Numbered from the stretch's first letter, positions 1 through 12,100 are shown. The stretch is DNA of 64,000 nucleotides from Ophioderma brevispina (GCA_023653785.1 JAMKCH010007151.1:1-64000), one strand, 5' to 3'. Program-made: numbers and translations. The notes: a model not told the origin generated them from the sequence alone.

Positions 1-780
1 TGATACAGTGTAGCAGTTCTTGACATCCGCAAACTCTCCCACTGACAACTGTAACCAACCACCTTCAGGGAATAACTTGCATTGTGAGGTCAGCAAAGGG
101 TAATTTAATCAATTGGTTAGGTGATTATCCCACCCGATCTCACTGGGAATTGCCTCACTTTACATTTAAATTGTGTCGATAAATTGTGTGTAAGCTCACT
201 TTGACTCCACTCTAAATTTTTTGTGTGTCCTATGAAAAAAAATCCCCCCCAACGGGTCACTTGTGAGCACCCCTTAAAGATTTAACGGGTGCAATTTGGA
301 GACGACCCCTTATCCTTGTTATTTTATTGTCATTCTTATTTTACCTGGTCAACCAAATCAATGCACTGGCGATTGTTCTCCCTTGGTGCCCAGGTACATA
401 ATCTGTTTTTATGAATAGGCTATACAACAATTATATCAGTACCGTAAGCCTTATCATGTGGTATCTTGAGTGTACCGACCCGCATTGGTTGGTTAAGGCT
501 ATTATTGTATACTGGCGCTATCAAACCTGTTCCAATTGAGACCGTGCAAGGAGCATGTTGGTCCCTCGCTTCTCTCATGAGATGGGTACTGAAATTGACT
601 ATGGTTTGCTTGTATTTGTTATGAGACAAATATTTAAGTACTATAACATATATCGCCTCTTGCATTATAATTGTTATCATCGTTGTGAGGTTTTTTAAAT
701 TTGTCCCTTTTTGACTTTATTTTTTGGGATTTGTTTTATGCCATAAGGCTCCGGATACTTACTCACGTCCTTTTTAAAGC
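1..780. other. AT-rich stretch without recognisable gene
   Basis: Both strands were read for coding motifs and none were found. The frames are short and closed, and I see no tRNA, LINE or TIR signature. Confidence 0.5.
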
Positions 781-800
781 GGTGCTAATCTGTATGCAAT

Positions 801-1125
801 CCTAGTTAGATCACCATCAGGTAAGTATGTAAATCGTATGCTAAACATTCAGGGGCCCTTTATTGCCCCTTTTGTAGTAAGATTTGGTTAATACTTACCT
901 GATCACTGGCTGATGTGATCGGCCTGTCCCAGCCCTTTTCCCCCCTAAAGTATCCTTCGCCTTGTCAGTCTTGTAGTTTTGGCGAAATGGAGTGTAAAGG
1001 GGTGCGTTTCTCTTTAGGGGCTTAGGGTTGGGCTATATATGTATCGGTGTAAAACTTTGGAAGGTTTCACATTCACTCAGGAGCGAATGCAAACCTAGTA
1101 AGATCACCATCAGGTAAGTATTAAC
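801..1125. repeat. Short motif repeated three times, two direct and one inverted
   Basis: The block GATCACCATCAGGTAAGTA occurs at about 808-827 and again at 1,102-1,120. A related inverted copy lies at 884-912 (TTAATACTTACCTGATCAC). Each copy contains CAG|GTAAGTA, which is also a consensus splice donor. No exon could be joined to these sites, so a dispersed or subterminal repeat is the simpler reading. Confidence 0.55.
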
Positions 1126-1149
1126 CTAATCTTACTTACAAAGGGGGCA

Positions 1150-1790
1150 CTAAAGGGCTACCTGAATATGTCAGCTTCCTCTCTCTTATAGGTTTCCTTA
1201 ATATCGGGCTGAAGCAATCTTTCTCCAACACCCTTCATTTGTTCTTTTGTCCTGCCAGGATATCCTCAGAAGCCTCATATAACACACATTTTCAAAACGA
1301 ATCGATGCGTTTGTTATCAATTTTAATTGTTGGCCCAAGATTCACTTCCATATGGCAACATAAGACAATTGCCCTTAGCAGCCGCAGTTTCAGCTCTGTT
1401 GTGAAACTCCTCTATCTTTAATGTTTATTCATTGTTTTGGATGTTGTTCCTTGCAATAATAGCTATCTTCTCTTGATTTCTGCGGTACTGCCGCATTGTT
1501 GTTAATTGAAGCAGCGAAGCAGGTACACAAAATTTCTTCAATCAGTCTGGACCATATCTAAGACACAGGCCATCGTCAGTTCGTGATTAATCCAGAAACA
1601 TATTTTTAGATTTCTTGTTATCAACATCGGGCCTTCTTTTTCACTTGCATGTTTTGACAACCTGCAGTTAGATCCATCAGCTCCTCCTTGCTTGCATACA
1701 CCAGCGTAGTGTCATCAGCATATCGAAGTTTCGCGATCTTCATACCGCCAAAACTAATTCTCCCTCAAATGATGACATGTGATGTTCTAA
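1150..1790 (-). pseudogene. LINE reverse transcriptase, C-terminal fragment, frame-broken
   Basis: Reading the minus strand from about 1,790 down, one frame gives KIAKLRYADDTTLVYAS, which is the YADD catalytic box of a non-LTR reverse transcriptase with its usual LRYADDT context, followed by an EEL-type helix. After frame changes, pieces such as LRLLRAIVL and IDSF at 1,310-1,420 and LEKI-like text at 1,200-1,260 match the conserved C-terminal region of L2/RTE-like LINEs (the region with the 'AFE..CYRRMLRISW' pattern). There are several stops and shifts and no intact frame, so this is a dead or badly sequenced copy. The upstream palm and fingers and the endonuclease are absent, which is the usual 5' truncation. 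The clade is uncertain (RTE, L2 or related). Confidence 0.8.
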
Positions 1791-1799
1791 ATATAAAGG

Positions 1800-3730
1800 C
1801 ATTACTAATGGACCATTTCGATCCATTTTAGATGAAGTGTCTACGTTTGAGTGTGTTCAAAGTTTTTTATGGGCAAAAAAGATGTGAGGCATGCTCCGAG
1901 GGGAAAGGGATGATCTCATTTAGCGATGTGATCACGATGGACACTTTTGCCTGCAATCTTTGCACCAACGTTGCAATGTGTTGTTCATGGGCTGTAGCGA
2001 AAGTTAGAAGCAGGAAGTTCACCTCGAAACCATTTGGAAACTTCCTTTTCCTTTTCTCCCCCAAGGGCAGAAAACAGTTATGAACCACAATGTTCAAGAA
2101 CGGTATTTGGAGTAAGGATTGGAAGGTATCTCACATCTATACATTATCTGGGGAAAGGTTGGCCTAGCCTAGCAATGGCCCCACGAGTCCTAAGTGTTCG
2201 TGATCGAGACAAGGGACGTGTATGTCCTGTTCCAGCGACAATCGGAAACCCTTAGGAACGTTCAACATATCAACCCACGTAATTGCTAAAAATTGTCCAA
2301 TATTTTATTCCTGCTTAATCTATGTAGATGAGTTACTGTTTACTTCCTCCTTCATCAACCAGGTTGCAACTGGGGCCGAAGTGCTTTCGCACGTGGAATT
2401 TTGCGCTCTGCCCGCAAAAAATCTACCCGGCTTATATTTATTTAGGAAAGACCAAGGCACACTCATGCCTCAATTTCTACGGATGATGGTATAGGCATTG
2501 TTCTTCTTGAATGCTCAAGAAGCCTAAATTGCAACTTTTAACACTTAGTCCTCAAAGCGGTAATAGGCTATCATAATTTTAAATTTCAAAAAACAAAAAA
2601 ACACGCGTTTTTTTTTAATTTAAATATTTGTGTTAAATTTTAGAGTTCACTTGGTCGCATTACGGTAAAAATTTGTTTATGTGGCTTTTTTGTTTCCCTT
2701 TGACGATTTGAATTATCTATTGTGATATCGGTGTGGCCAGGTTACATTTGTTCGGTTTGTAGCCAATCGTGTGGGATTAGGTTGGCCATATTGACATTTG
2801 AATTCCCTTAATTGGTGAATCGCCCTAATTATTTCGGACATTTGACTTGAAAAACAATATTTTGGATATTTTGGTGGAAAAGAATTCAAAGCGGGCCAGA
2901 AGGAGCGTTTTATACTAATTTGAATTAAAAGATTTGTGTGGCCACTATTCAGAATTTTCTCTTTTGGCCCTTAATCGTAAAAATATGTTTTGGAATTTAA
3001 TTTTAGTAATTTGTAATTGTTATTCAGTCTACTATTATGAGTCATTTTTAGCAGAAAAACGTGCCATTGGGAAAGTGATTGCTCTTTTTTTGCTGCGCGT
3101 CTTAATTATCAGTTTTTGGACCGATAAGTTGAATCTGTATTTATAACCGATTTTCATTTCTTCCTGTTATTGTGGTGGTGTTGAATCCTCCGTCAATGAC
3201 AGGAGTTTGGGGTTTAGTTAAAAAAATCCAAACCGATAAAGTTTTGTTGCACCAACGGGAGTGCAGACCAAGGACCTTATGCACAAACGAGGAAGGGGGG
3301 ACATTTTCCCGATTAAAAGTTGCCACCAATTTTTTGCAAACCCGTTTTTCGACATGGGAAGGCTTAGTGTATTAGATCACACACGAAGTGAATACGCTGA
3401 TACGCAGTCAGTTTTTATGTAAGATTAATTCAAGACTGATGATTGAGAAATTTTCTTGTACGTGCAACGAAAAAAAACAAAATCAAAAACGGTGTAATAT
3501 TTTCATATGGAGACGATTTTACGATAAGCAGGCAAGGTTCAAAAACATTAGTTTTGGGATTTCTTTTTTATTTGGTGTCTCATAAAAAATCATGGGAAAA
3601 CGTTCTCGCTAAGGTTGTTTCTACAACGATCACATTCAATATTGAGGGAAAAAATTCGTATCCTCGAAAAAAAAGCATCTACGTCCGTCCCTTTACGTTT
3701 GCAAAAAGTGGGTTTTTTTGATTTATGTAT
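1800..3730. other. Long AT-rich non-coding stretch
   Basis: Only short frames are present on either strand and none shows a recognisable domain, splice structure or repeat boundary. Several poly-A and poly-T runs break the frames. It may be intronic or intergenic. Confidence 0.45.
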
Positions 3731-3744
3731 TCTAATCATTGGGA

Positions 3745-3865
3745 TTAATAGCATTGCCGGGAGCTAGCAACATCTGTTAAACACACTCGAGTACAAAAGG
3801 ATTGAATGATTAAACTTAATGTAGACAAGCCTGAGGAAGGGGAACGTGATTCTTAAGGATGTAGA
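3745..3865 (+). repeat. Dispersed repeat, copy 1 (related to 9.15 kb)
   Basis: The stretch GGGAGCTAGCAACATCTG, then CGAGTACAAAAGGATTG, and finally GTGATTCTTAAGG matches the order of blocks at 9,165-9,270. The two copies differ by small indels and substitutions. No coding potential. Confidence 0.6.
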
Positions 3866-4588
3866 AAGTAGTGGCCTAGCTGTTTGTTGTGGGGGAGGGG
3901 GGGGGTGGGGGGTCAACATAAAAAGATTACAACCTTACATGTATGGCGTCACATTGACGTCAAAGGGGTACGCGGAGCGCGGAGTTTTTTAGGGGAAATA
4001 GGGCATTTTTCCGCAGAAAGAACACAGGCAAAAAAAAATCCATTTAGTGGCTTAAAAATTATCGGATGTTCAGCGCCGGTTTGCAGGGTTCTAAATTATG
4101 ACAATTGGCTACCCTAGTTTTAACAGTAAAATAAGGAACAGGAGGACGAACTGATTGGGTCGGAAGCCAAGACCACACACAGCCTAAAAGACCAACGCAA
4201 CCCTTGAGACTTTTGAAGGGGAAATTCGCCCATAACCCCGTGTGAAAGGTGCTACACTTATATTCAATAAAAGGGACCGAAAGGATGAGGAAAAGGAGCT
4301 AGACGCGCAGTGATTTTGGGCCCTGGCATTTTAAGCGCTCTAACGGAGCAAACCTTATAGGGCGGGGACAATAAGAAAAAACTAGACCTCCCGGTACCCT
4401 CATTACACGCCGCATCTCGATGAGTTTTTGTTAATAACAGTAGGGTAAGAAGAAAGAGTCAGAAAAAATACATGCAATTTTCAGACTTACAAAGCGGTTG
4501 TTTTTTTGTTACAGTGCTAGGACATGTGCAATGATTTGTAAAACTGAAATTTGAAATTACTGCAGTATTGCTTAGGACAACCCACCTG

Positions 4589-4641
4589 CCCCCCCCCCCC
4601 CCCCCCCCCCCCCCTCCGGCTCCTCCACCCCCCCCCCCCCC
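4589..4641 (+). repeat. Poly-C tract
   Basis: Two runs of C (about 26 and 16 bases) are separated by TCCGGCTCCTCCA. Apparent glycine- or proline-rich frames across it are by-products of the run. Confidence 0.95.
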
Positions 4642-5199
4642 ACAGGACATTTGCCATATGGTTAAAACAATCAGAGGGGCCGCGTCCTACGTTTAAATAT
4701 TTGAACATGATGGGTCACATTGAGGTTTCCCTTAGTATACCTAAACTTTTTAAACCAAGGACAATAACGTGTTAATAGTACACATTCAAAGAAGAAAAGC
4801 TTAACGAATACGTAAAATGGTTCCATGGAGCTCCAAAAAGTGTTAACTATAAAATTCGAGGGAAAAATGGGATTGTACAATTATTGTTAATATAGGAACA
4901 ACAATGTAAAATGATATTTTTCTTTCGTTTCATTCAATGGTAATTAATATCATTGGCGCTTAAAATGTCTGTGAATTTAAAAGATATTGGGGCAAGGATA
5001 TTATTATAGTATAAAACACAAAATCCATATTTTTTTTACATGTTGAGCCAAATTTTGATGAAGTCATGCAAAATGTGGCAATAGGGCCAGCATACTGGTA
5101 TATATTGAACATAAAATGGAGATTTTTCTTTCTAAGAACCGTCCAAGGTTATATGAAAATAGTGAAAAATTGGCTATAAAAACCCGGATGAACGGAAAC

Positions 5200-5420
5200 A
5201 AACAGAGGGGGGACAATCGGACGAAATGAGAAATAAGAGCCAAGGAGGGGAGGGAAAATATAACGCAAAACAATAAAACGTCGGTGGATGCTAAGCAAGG
5301 GAGGGGGGAGGTAAAATGCTATCGGAGAAGTTGGGAATAAGGGGGATGGGGGGGACAGGGCCGGAAAGGGTAAGAAAAGAGAAGAGAAGGGGGAAGGCGA
5401 GCGAACATCGAAAAAGGACA
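5200..5420 (+). repeat. Purine-rich low-complexity tract
   Basis: The plus strand is almost entirely G and A (for example GGGAGGGGGGAGG). It has no defined unit and no coding meaning. Confidence 0.7.
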
Positions 5421-5439
5421 ACAATAGCCATAGAGTTCT

Positions 5440-6507
5440 AAATAAATTAAATAAATGCTCTGTTATTAAATCGAGTAAAGAGCCAGTAAAACTAAAAAGT
5501 TGTAAAACTTTTAATTATATTAACAAAAAATTTAATGGACGTCATCTCTTTATGACGTAAAATCTATTTTTTTGCAATCCCGCGGAATTTTACGACATTC
5601 TGGATTACGTATTAACTACGGGGTGTCAAACTATGGATATATGTTAGTTGAAACTAAAGTTTCTCTCGCCAGGTAACCTATTTTTCAATTTTAAAAAGCC
5701 CTTTTTTAATGTTGGGGCCCTGAGTAAAATTTGAAAATCGATTGAGCTTAGTTACGTAATCTCGGTTCGACAGATTCTACGACAGTCCAAAACGCGCCTT
5801 TAATGAAATTGAATTGAGTTTTGCTAAAATCGAAAACACCAACTAACATCATCGCTCAAAATTTCGCGCCGAAAGGGAAAAAACGGGGACCAACCTTTTA
5901 TAAAATGGAACAAACTAAATGCGCGTGAAACTGGACGGGGAAACCTACGTGTATGTGTGTGGTGTTGGTGTATCTCGTGCTTGTGTTGTTTGTAATGCAT
6001 ATGTTGTATTCTACAGTTGTCACAAAAAAGTATTCGGCATGGGTGGCATATACACGAATGATTTGTTACCTGTCCAAGACCTCATCAATTAGTGGAGTAT
6101 CTTCAGTCAAACGGGTTTTTGTTTTGGTTTAAGGAATGTTTAAGGACGTCGTAACAGCGTTGCTCTAGCTATTGCTGTAGCTTTTCCACCTTTACCAATT
6201 ATAGTGTCTAGCAGGTTAGGAGCCCCCTTCCAAACTTTCTTGTTTTGAAGAAGAGGTTTTTTAAAAGTTGAAATGAAACAACGCTACGGATTTCAGTTGT
6301 GTGCTGCCATGATAAAGAGACAAGAAGCTAAGAGACCGACGTTGTCGTGGATGATCGTAAAAATTGCCTTTCGATATCCAATTACGGGACCACATGGTCT
6401 CGTGGACCAATATTAATAGCAATAATTAAATTAAGTTTACTATTCAAATGGAAATGGACAGTTTTCAAACACATTTCACAGGTGGGTATAGATATAGTAT
6501 TACATCA
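5440..6507 (+). repeat. Tandem duplication, unit copy 1
   Basis: This stretch matches 7,010-7,979 block by block: GACGTCATCT, CTATTTTTTTGCAATCCC, AACGCGCCTTTAATGAAATT, CTACAGTTGTCACAAAAA and CAATTAGT..GTATCTTCAGTCAA occur in the same order. The offset is about 1.5 kb. Differences are mostly single-base indels, which suggests either a recent duplication or sequencing noise. No protein is recognised in either copy. Confidence 0.8.
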
Positions 6508-6945
6508 CACGTTAAAATAAACCTGTAAAACAAACAGGCAGTGCCGGCAGCTGGGGACTCACTAATGCAATGAACGTTTTTAAAATAACTGGAAGCCGTT
6601 AAAATAAAAATGACCAAATCCATGGCAGGGAACGTAAAATAACAGGGGCGTAAACCCCGTTCGTAGCGTTAAAAATCTCAAAGCTTAACGTTTATTGTCT
6701 GTTTTTGACGCTGTGTAAAACAATAGTAAGAATTAAAACGTATGTTCAATCCTCTGAACCAACTTTTACGTTGTAGATATGGGCATATACAAAACGTTGG
6801 TAATTTACGTTACCGTGGTTGTAAAAAAGTTATATTGTCAGGCAAAACAATTTTGAGAAAAAAGGCACAAAACAAAGGAAAAACGTGGAGAAGCAAATAA
6901 AAAATTTAAACCAGTTATACACTTTGTTTTATATGAGTAATGACG
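6508..6945 (+). mobile_element. MITE-like element, truncated copy (family A)
   Basis: It starts with CACGTTAAAATAAACCTGT, corresponding to the left terminus of the family A copy at 7,980. It then follows that copy (AACGTAAAATAAC, TCTCAAAGCTTAACGT, ACGTTGTAGATATGGGCAT) to AACCAGTTATACACTTTG, where homology stops before the tRNA-like module and the right terminus. The break coincides with the start of the second tandem unit, so the tandem duplication probably cut this copy. Confidence 0.65.
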
Positions 6946-7009
6946 AAATAAATTTAAAATCCTCTACACAAAATACAATATCATAGAGCTTTCAAATAAT
7001 TTAAATATA

Positions 7010-7979
7010 AAGCCTGATAACTTCTATTCAAATTGCCAGAAACTAAAATTGTAAAATTTTAATTATTTTCACAAAATTAATGACGTCATCTTTATTGCGT
7101 AAAAATCTATTTTTTTGCAATCCCTGCGAATTTTTATAAACGACGACCTCTGGATTCGTAATCCTGGGGTTTCAAACTATCGTATTGTTAGTTGTAAAAA
7201 AAATTTCTCTCGAGGTAACCTATTTCAATTTTAAATAAGCCTTTTACATGTGGTGCCCTGATTAAATTGAATCAGATTGAGCTAGTTACGCGTAATTGGT
7301 CGACATTCTATCTACGAAGTCAAAGAAAACGCGCCTTTAATGAAATTGTAATGACGTTTTGCTAAATCGAAACACAATCTACATCATCGCTCATTCGCGC
7401 GAAAACGACCACCCTTTTTATAAATGGAACACATAAATTGCGAAATTGTACGGGGGGAAAAAAACACCCTACGTGATGTGTGTGGTGGTTGTGTATGTGC
7501 CTTGTGGGTATTAGCATTTAATGTATCTACAGTTGTCACAAAAAGTATCTTGCATTGGTGTACTATACTATGAATTGCTTACCTGTCCAAGTCATCAATT
7601 AGTTGACGTATCTTCAGTCAACCTGTTTCCTGAAGTTTAAGAAGTCTGTAGCAAGCGTTGCTCTAGGCTATTGCTGTAGCATTTCCCCACTTTCCCCATC
7701 TATATTGGTCTAGCAAGTAGGAGCCCCTTCCAACTTTTCTTTTTCGAAGAAGTTTAAAGCTTGAAACAACGCTAACGGATATCAGTTGTGGCTGCCATGA
7801 TTAAAGAGACATCTAAGAGCGGCTGTACGTGGATAATCGTAAAATGCTTTGATATCAATTACGAGACCACCTGTGTACTCGTGACAATTAATAGCAAACT
7901 TAATAAGTTTACTATTCTAAATGGAATGGACATTTTTCACAAACACATCTTCCCAGTGTTTATAGATATAGTATACATA
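7010..7979 (+). repeat. Tandem duplication, unit copy 2
   Basis: Second copy of the unit at 5,440-6,507. It leads directly into the full family A element at 7,980. A short frame at 7,788-7,988 has no recognisable domain, and its counterpart in copy 1 is broken, so it is not called as a gene. Confidence 0.8.
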
Positions 7980-8964
7980 CACTGTTAAATAAACCTGTAC
8001 AAAACGGCATTTGACTGGCATCTGGTACTCATAACATGGCAACGTAAAATAACTGAGCCGTAAAAATACGAAACCATTGCATGGAACGATAAAATAACGG
8101 CGTAAAATCTCAGCTCAACTTATTTTTGGTTTTTGACTTTTTAAAAAAACATTTAAGAATTAAAACGTTATTACAATCCTCTGAAACCAACTTTCACGTT
8201 GTAGATAATGGCATCATACAAACGTTGTATTTAGTTACCGAACTGGTTGTAAAAAAGTTAATATTTTCAGGCAAACAATTTGTGAAAAAAGGCAATAACA
8301 AAGGGAAACGTGAAGAAATAAAAATTTAACCAGTTTATACACTTTGTTTTATTGGTAAATGTACACATTTTATGTCACCAATTACTTAACCCTTATATGA
8401 ATAAACTTAATACATGTAACCTTACATAGATTCGAACCAGGGCTTAAGATTACAAGTCCTAAACCTTATCCCCTACCCTACATGACTTTACAGATAAAAG
8501 ATGCTAAATTAATATATATATGTGTGGGGTGTGTGTACTACTTTTTTCAAATTAAACTAAATATAATACAAAAAGAGGAAAGGTTTTTAAACTATTCTTA
8601 AAAATGTAGGAAAATATATTTTGCATTTTTTTAAATTACGTTACTTACGACGTTATTTAACACATTTTTATAGGTTAAAATAAAAAAACGATTTTCTAGT
8701 TCGTAGTTCTTACTTACAAACAAGTAAGATGTACAAAGAGTATATTACGGAAAATATAAGAACGGCATCGTATAAATACTACCGTTTTCAAAAATGTGTA
8801 GTATTATGTTTTTAGCCACTGTGTTATTTAACATTTTCTCTGCTTCTCCAAATGGTAATTTATGTTAGTATAGGTAATAAAGCGCGTGAATTTATTGATA
8901 ATTGGGGTTTACACCGTAATTTAAAAGGTAAAGTCATGGTAAAAGTAGAACATTTTTAAAAGTG
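7980..8964 (+). mobile_element. MITE-like element carrying a tRNA-like module (family A, copy 2)
   Basis: The left end reads CACTGTTAAATAAACC, and the right end reads ACATTTTTAAAAGTG, which inverted gives a partial terminal inverted repeat of the form CACTtTTAAAAATGT. Length is about 985 bp. The same sequence recurs at 13,339-14,350 (inverted) and 29,568-30,498. No transposase frame is present, so it is non-autonomous. A tRNA-like segment sits inside on the minus strand at 8,420-8,487. Confidence 0.7.
8420..8487 (-). tRNA. tRNA-Thr(TGT)-like sequence inside MITE A, probably not a functional tRNA
   Basis: On the minus strand a box-A-like GTAGGGTAGGGG is followed by the loop CTTGTAA (anticodon position TGT, threonine) and a good pol III B box, GGTTCGAATCT. 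Stem pairing is imperfect, so this is more likely a tRNA-derived promoter module than a working tRNA. The same module occurs at the equivalent position in the two other longer copies of the element. Confidence 0.5.
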
Positions 8965-9134
8965 TAGGCGTGCATTATGTGTGACACGTTCCGGTGATTA
9001 ACTAAATGTATAATTTTTTATATAGATGGGCCTAAAAACCTGTACAAGAAAAGTCTTGGGTGCAAAGCCGTCTTTTTTATCTGATCTGTGCTTTTAAAAC
9101 ATTATTCGATCGTTAGTCCGAGTACTTTATACCC

Positions 9135-9270
9135 GGGAGCTAGCAGACGCACTTTTTTATAGTAATAGCCCCGAGCTAGCAGACATTTGTAACACATCTC
9201 AAGTACAAAAGGTTGGAGTGTTTAAATATGTGACACACTGGCAGGGACCCCCGAAAAGTGATTCTTAAGT
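9135..9270 (+). repeat. Dispersed repeat, copy 2 (related to 3.75 kb)
   Basis: The motif GAGCTAGCAGAC occurs twice (9,138 and 9,173), then CAAGTACAAAAGGTTG and GTGATTCTTAAG follow in the order seen at 3,757-3,855. It begins about 170 bases after the family A element ends. Confidence 0.6.
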
Positions 9271-9429
9271 GTCAACGCCCAAAAAGCAAATGGTGCCTCT
9301 AGGAGAGGGGGCCAAAACAAATTTTGTACATGGGTCAAATTGTTTAAACAATTGTACAAATATACCTTCCTGAATCCTTATGGTAAGACACATAAAATGG
9401 TGAACTTTCCAGCACGATCGTTCGTGTCG

Positions 9430-10500
9430 TGCGTGAAGTCTCCAAAATCCCAGTGGGAAGATGCGTCTTTAACCAGCTGATGTTTCACATCATGTCCAGG
9501 TTGATCAGGCCTGGAATTCCTCTTGGGACTTGTAGAACCTCACATCATCTATGATGTGCTAATGGTTGTGGCTCTCCACAATCGCAGTTTGGTGAAAGCC
9601 CCACTCCGATCTTGTGAAGGATAAGTTTTTTTGTATCGACCCGCCAGTTTCTGAGTCTGTTTCTGTTGAGGTTGACCCACGCTTTCCTATCAAGGTCACA
9701 ACAGCCTTTGGGCTTGCTAGATATGGGCTGTCCACAAAACTTATTTAAGTTCAAAGTAGAGGATGACCATGTGTCTCATACCTCTTTCCATTGATCCAGA
9801 TGATCGATAGGGATACTGTGACTGCAGTGTCATGGACTGGGTAGCAAAGTAATTCCGTGGAATTCTCTGATTCCTCAAAGGGTGTTGGTGGTGGGATTAG
9901 GCTACCAGGTTCATCATATTTTCTTGGCGAGCTTGATTGTCTGAAGGTTCCTCCTAGTTTGCAGGATCTAGCCAGACAGAATTGGAAGATATTCTACCGG
10001 CTGTCGCCAAAAGGCAACCACTAACAAGTCTCATGCACATTCTAGAACACATCAATCTTGTGGTGAATGTTACCCTGTGACTCCATAACTGGTGCCGTAT
10101 TCGCAGTGAGTAATGCACGGCACAGTTGATTATGTAAGGTGTCAAAAGATGCCCCCAGCCAGTTCCTGCGAATCCTTCTGAGAGGTTAACACGAAACTGC
10201 GTCTTGGCAGCGATTGCCTTGGTGTGTTTGATTGAAAAGTAAGGCTCGGTCCATTGTGACGCCAAGGTACTTACTAATCTTCGGTGTTGGTCATGGACAG
10301 TTTTTGCTCCATCAGAGTGATGTTAACTTCTCTTTTTTGCGCATCGATTTAGCAAGGTGGAAAACAGAGCTGACGTCTTGGTTTGCTGTGTTTCAGTGCC
10401 ATCGGTGGAAAGATTGGCTTACCGTATTATGTCTTCTTTTCTGCAACGATGGAATCAATTTAAAAACTCTGACCCCTGTACAAACCAACTTTGTCTTGCC
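9430..10500 (-). pseudogene. Jockey/CR1-group LINE ORF2, C-terminal part, frame-broken
   Basis: Minus-strand translation, with frame shifts, runs through typical post-catalytic RT text. FHLAKSMRKKEKL is near 10,340, SKYLGV..DRTLSFK near 10,260, HTKAIAAKTQFRVNL at about 10,200, AGTGWG near 10,160, and LDRKAWVNLNRNRL followed by CDCGEPQ at 9,570-9,700. The last block is the cysteine-containing tail (SPNCDCG) that follows RT in these LINEs. The endonuclease and the YADD palm are missing, as expected of a 5'-truncated copy. The many shifts mean no product is expected. Confidence 0.85.
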
Positions 10501-10611
10501 CCCTCCTCCTTAAGGCAACATTTGTGGCTCTTAAGAATTATGTTTCAGGGGTCCGTGTCAGTCTGCTACATATTTAATCCTCAAACCTTTTTGTACTTGA
10601 GATGTTGTTAC

Positions 10612-10830
10612 ACCGTGTTATGTCGAATTCGTGTAATGTAATAACTACGCGTAATGTATAAATTTTGACGTGTTCGTAATAAAACGCGGTAATGTACTAA
10701 ATTGACGCGTAATGTCATAAAAATTTATGTGAACGCGTAATGTAATAAAAAATTTTCGTTTATGGTATAAAAAAATGTACGCGTAATGTAATAAAATTAA
10801 CGCGTTATGAATAACATGACAATATACTTT
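10612..10830 (+). repeat. Minisatellite ACGCGTAATGTAATAAAA, locus 1
   Basis: Roughly nine degenerate units of about 20 bases contain CGCGTAATGTAATAAAA, all in plus orientation. The same unit is found at 12,232-12,725 and 17,745-17,960. ACGCGT is the repeated core. Confidence 0.85.
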
Positions 10831-10839
10831 CGTATTTCA

Positions 10840-11290
10840 CATAATTTTCAGGAAATTTAAAATTGTCTATTCCCGCACCGGCGGTATCCCGGAGTGTACT
10901 CACGTGCGCACGAAAACAACCCTGATCAGGCACTTTCCGGATAACTTTATTCCACCCAACCCCGTAGGTAAACTCTGGTTATTGACCTATGTTTAACACT
11001 TTGGGATGTCTTGTGGCAACTCAAGTTGTGAAGAGTGACACTATTGCTTATTTAAATGCTATTACATAAAAACGCCACGGCGATTTTTTTTCACACCAAA
11101 ATATCGGCAACTGAATTTAGGATTGCATAAATTTTTGGTTAAAAATAATTTAGCCCACGCACAACAAAATGCCGTGTCCACATGGACCCCTCTCACATTA
11201 ATTATCCCTTTCCGCCTTGCTAAAACCCCCTTTTTCTGGTACCATATTTATGTGTCACTGGCATTTTACGCTCCTTGTATCATGCAAAAA
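10840..11290. other. No recognisable gene
   Basis: Mixed-composition sequence between a minisatellite and a family B element. Nothing coding or repetitive was recognised in it. Confidence 0.4.
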
Positions 11291-11660
11291 ATAACATCAC
11301 CCGGGGTATGATCCAAAGTGATGGATAGAGGGGGATGGCCAACAGATTGGCAAACATGACCTAGTACGATACAGGATTATCACAGGCACTTGATTTTGGT
11401 ACAAATGGATAGCTATTGGTTTCCTCTTTCGAACATGTAGCTTACCAACATGCCTAACATTACGTCAAAATGGACATAAGTTCGTGTAATCACGTCAAAA
11501 TGACATAAGTCGTGTCAGCAACACTGTCAAATTTCCATAGCACACAGTTGTAGGGGAAAATTTAATTTTCACAGAAAAAAGTTAGGAATATCGATTTTCA
11601 TACAAGTTTTTTCTGACCTGAGGGAAATGACTAGTGTTATATACTCAGATCAATTTTCCA
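11290..11660 (+). mobile_element. MITE-like element family B, copy 1 (partial)
   Basis: It begins with ATCACCCGGGGTATGATCC, a diverged form of the CAGGGTGATCCCAAAA terminus seen at 32,220-32,241 on the minus strand. It continues with CACTTGATTTTGGTAC, the TAGCTATTGG block, AACATGCCTAACATTACGTC and the TTTCCATAGCACACA block in the same order as the minus strand of 32,170 down to 31,900. The distal half is missing. Confidence 0.65.
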
Positions 11661-11759
11661 CAATTCAAAAATTACAAAATTTTAATTTAGCAAATTTGCC
11701 ACCCGAACAGTGGAAAGAGCCAGCCTTGCACCCAGTATACATTTCATTATAGTGAGTGC

Positions 11760-12060
11760 CCCCTTCGGGGGGGGGCTGCTAAGCACTCGCGCACGCGTTT
11801 TTTTTTTTTTTTTAGGCATTACCCAACACTCACGAAAATAAACCTCGTAGTCACCGCAGGGTCATGCGTCGATTGATTGCTATAATTGTAGTCAGGCCCG
11901 TAGCCAGGAATTTATTTGGGGGGGTGCGGATTGCCAAAAAGGGCATTGATAAATGATATAGCGGACCTTTGTCATTGGGGGGGGGGGTGCGTCGCAATCC
12001 CCTGGCTACGGCCATGATTGTAGCAAGCAGTGCTAGTATAAAACTATGGGTTGTGAAGTA
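11760..12060. other. Low-complexity G and T runs, no gene
   Basis: Contains poly-G runs at 11,767 and 11,980 and a poly-T run at 11,799. No reliable frame. Confidence 0.5.
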
Positions 12061-12100
12061 TAACAAAAAACAACGCCTTTCTGCCCAATACGATTGTAAA

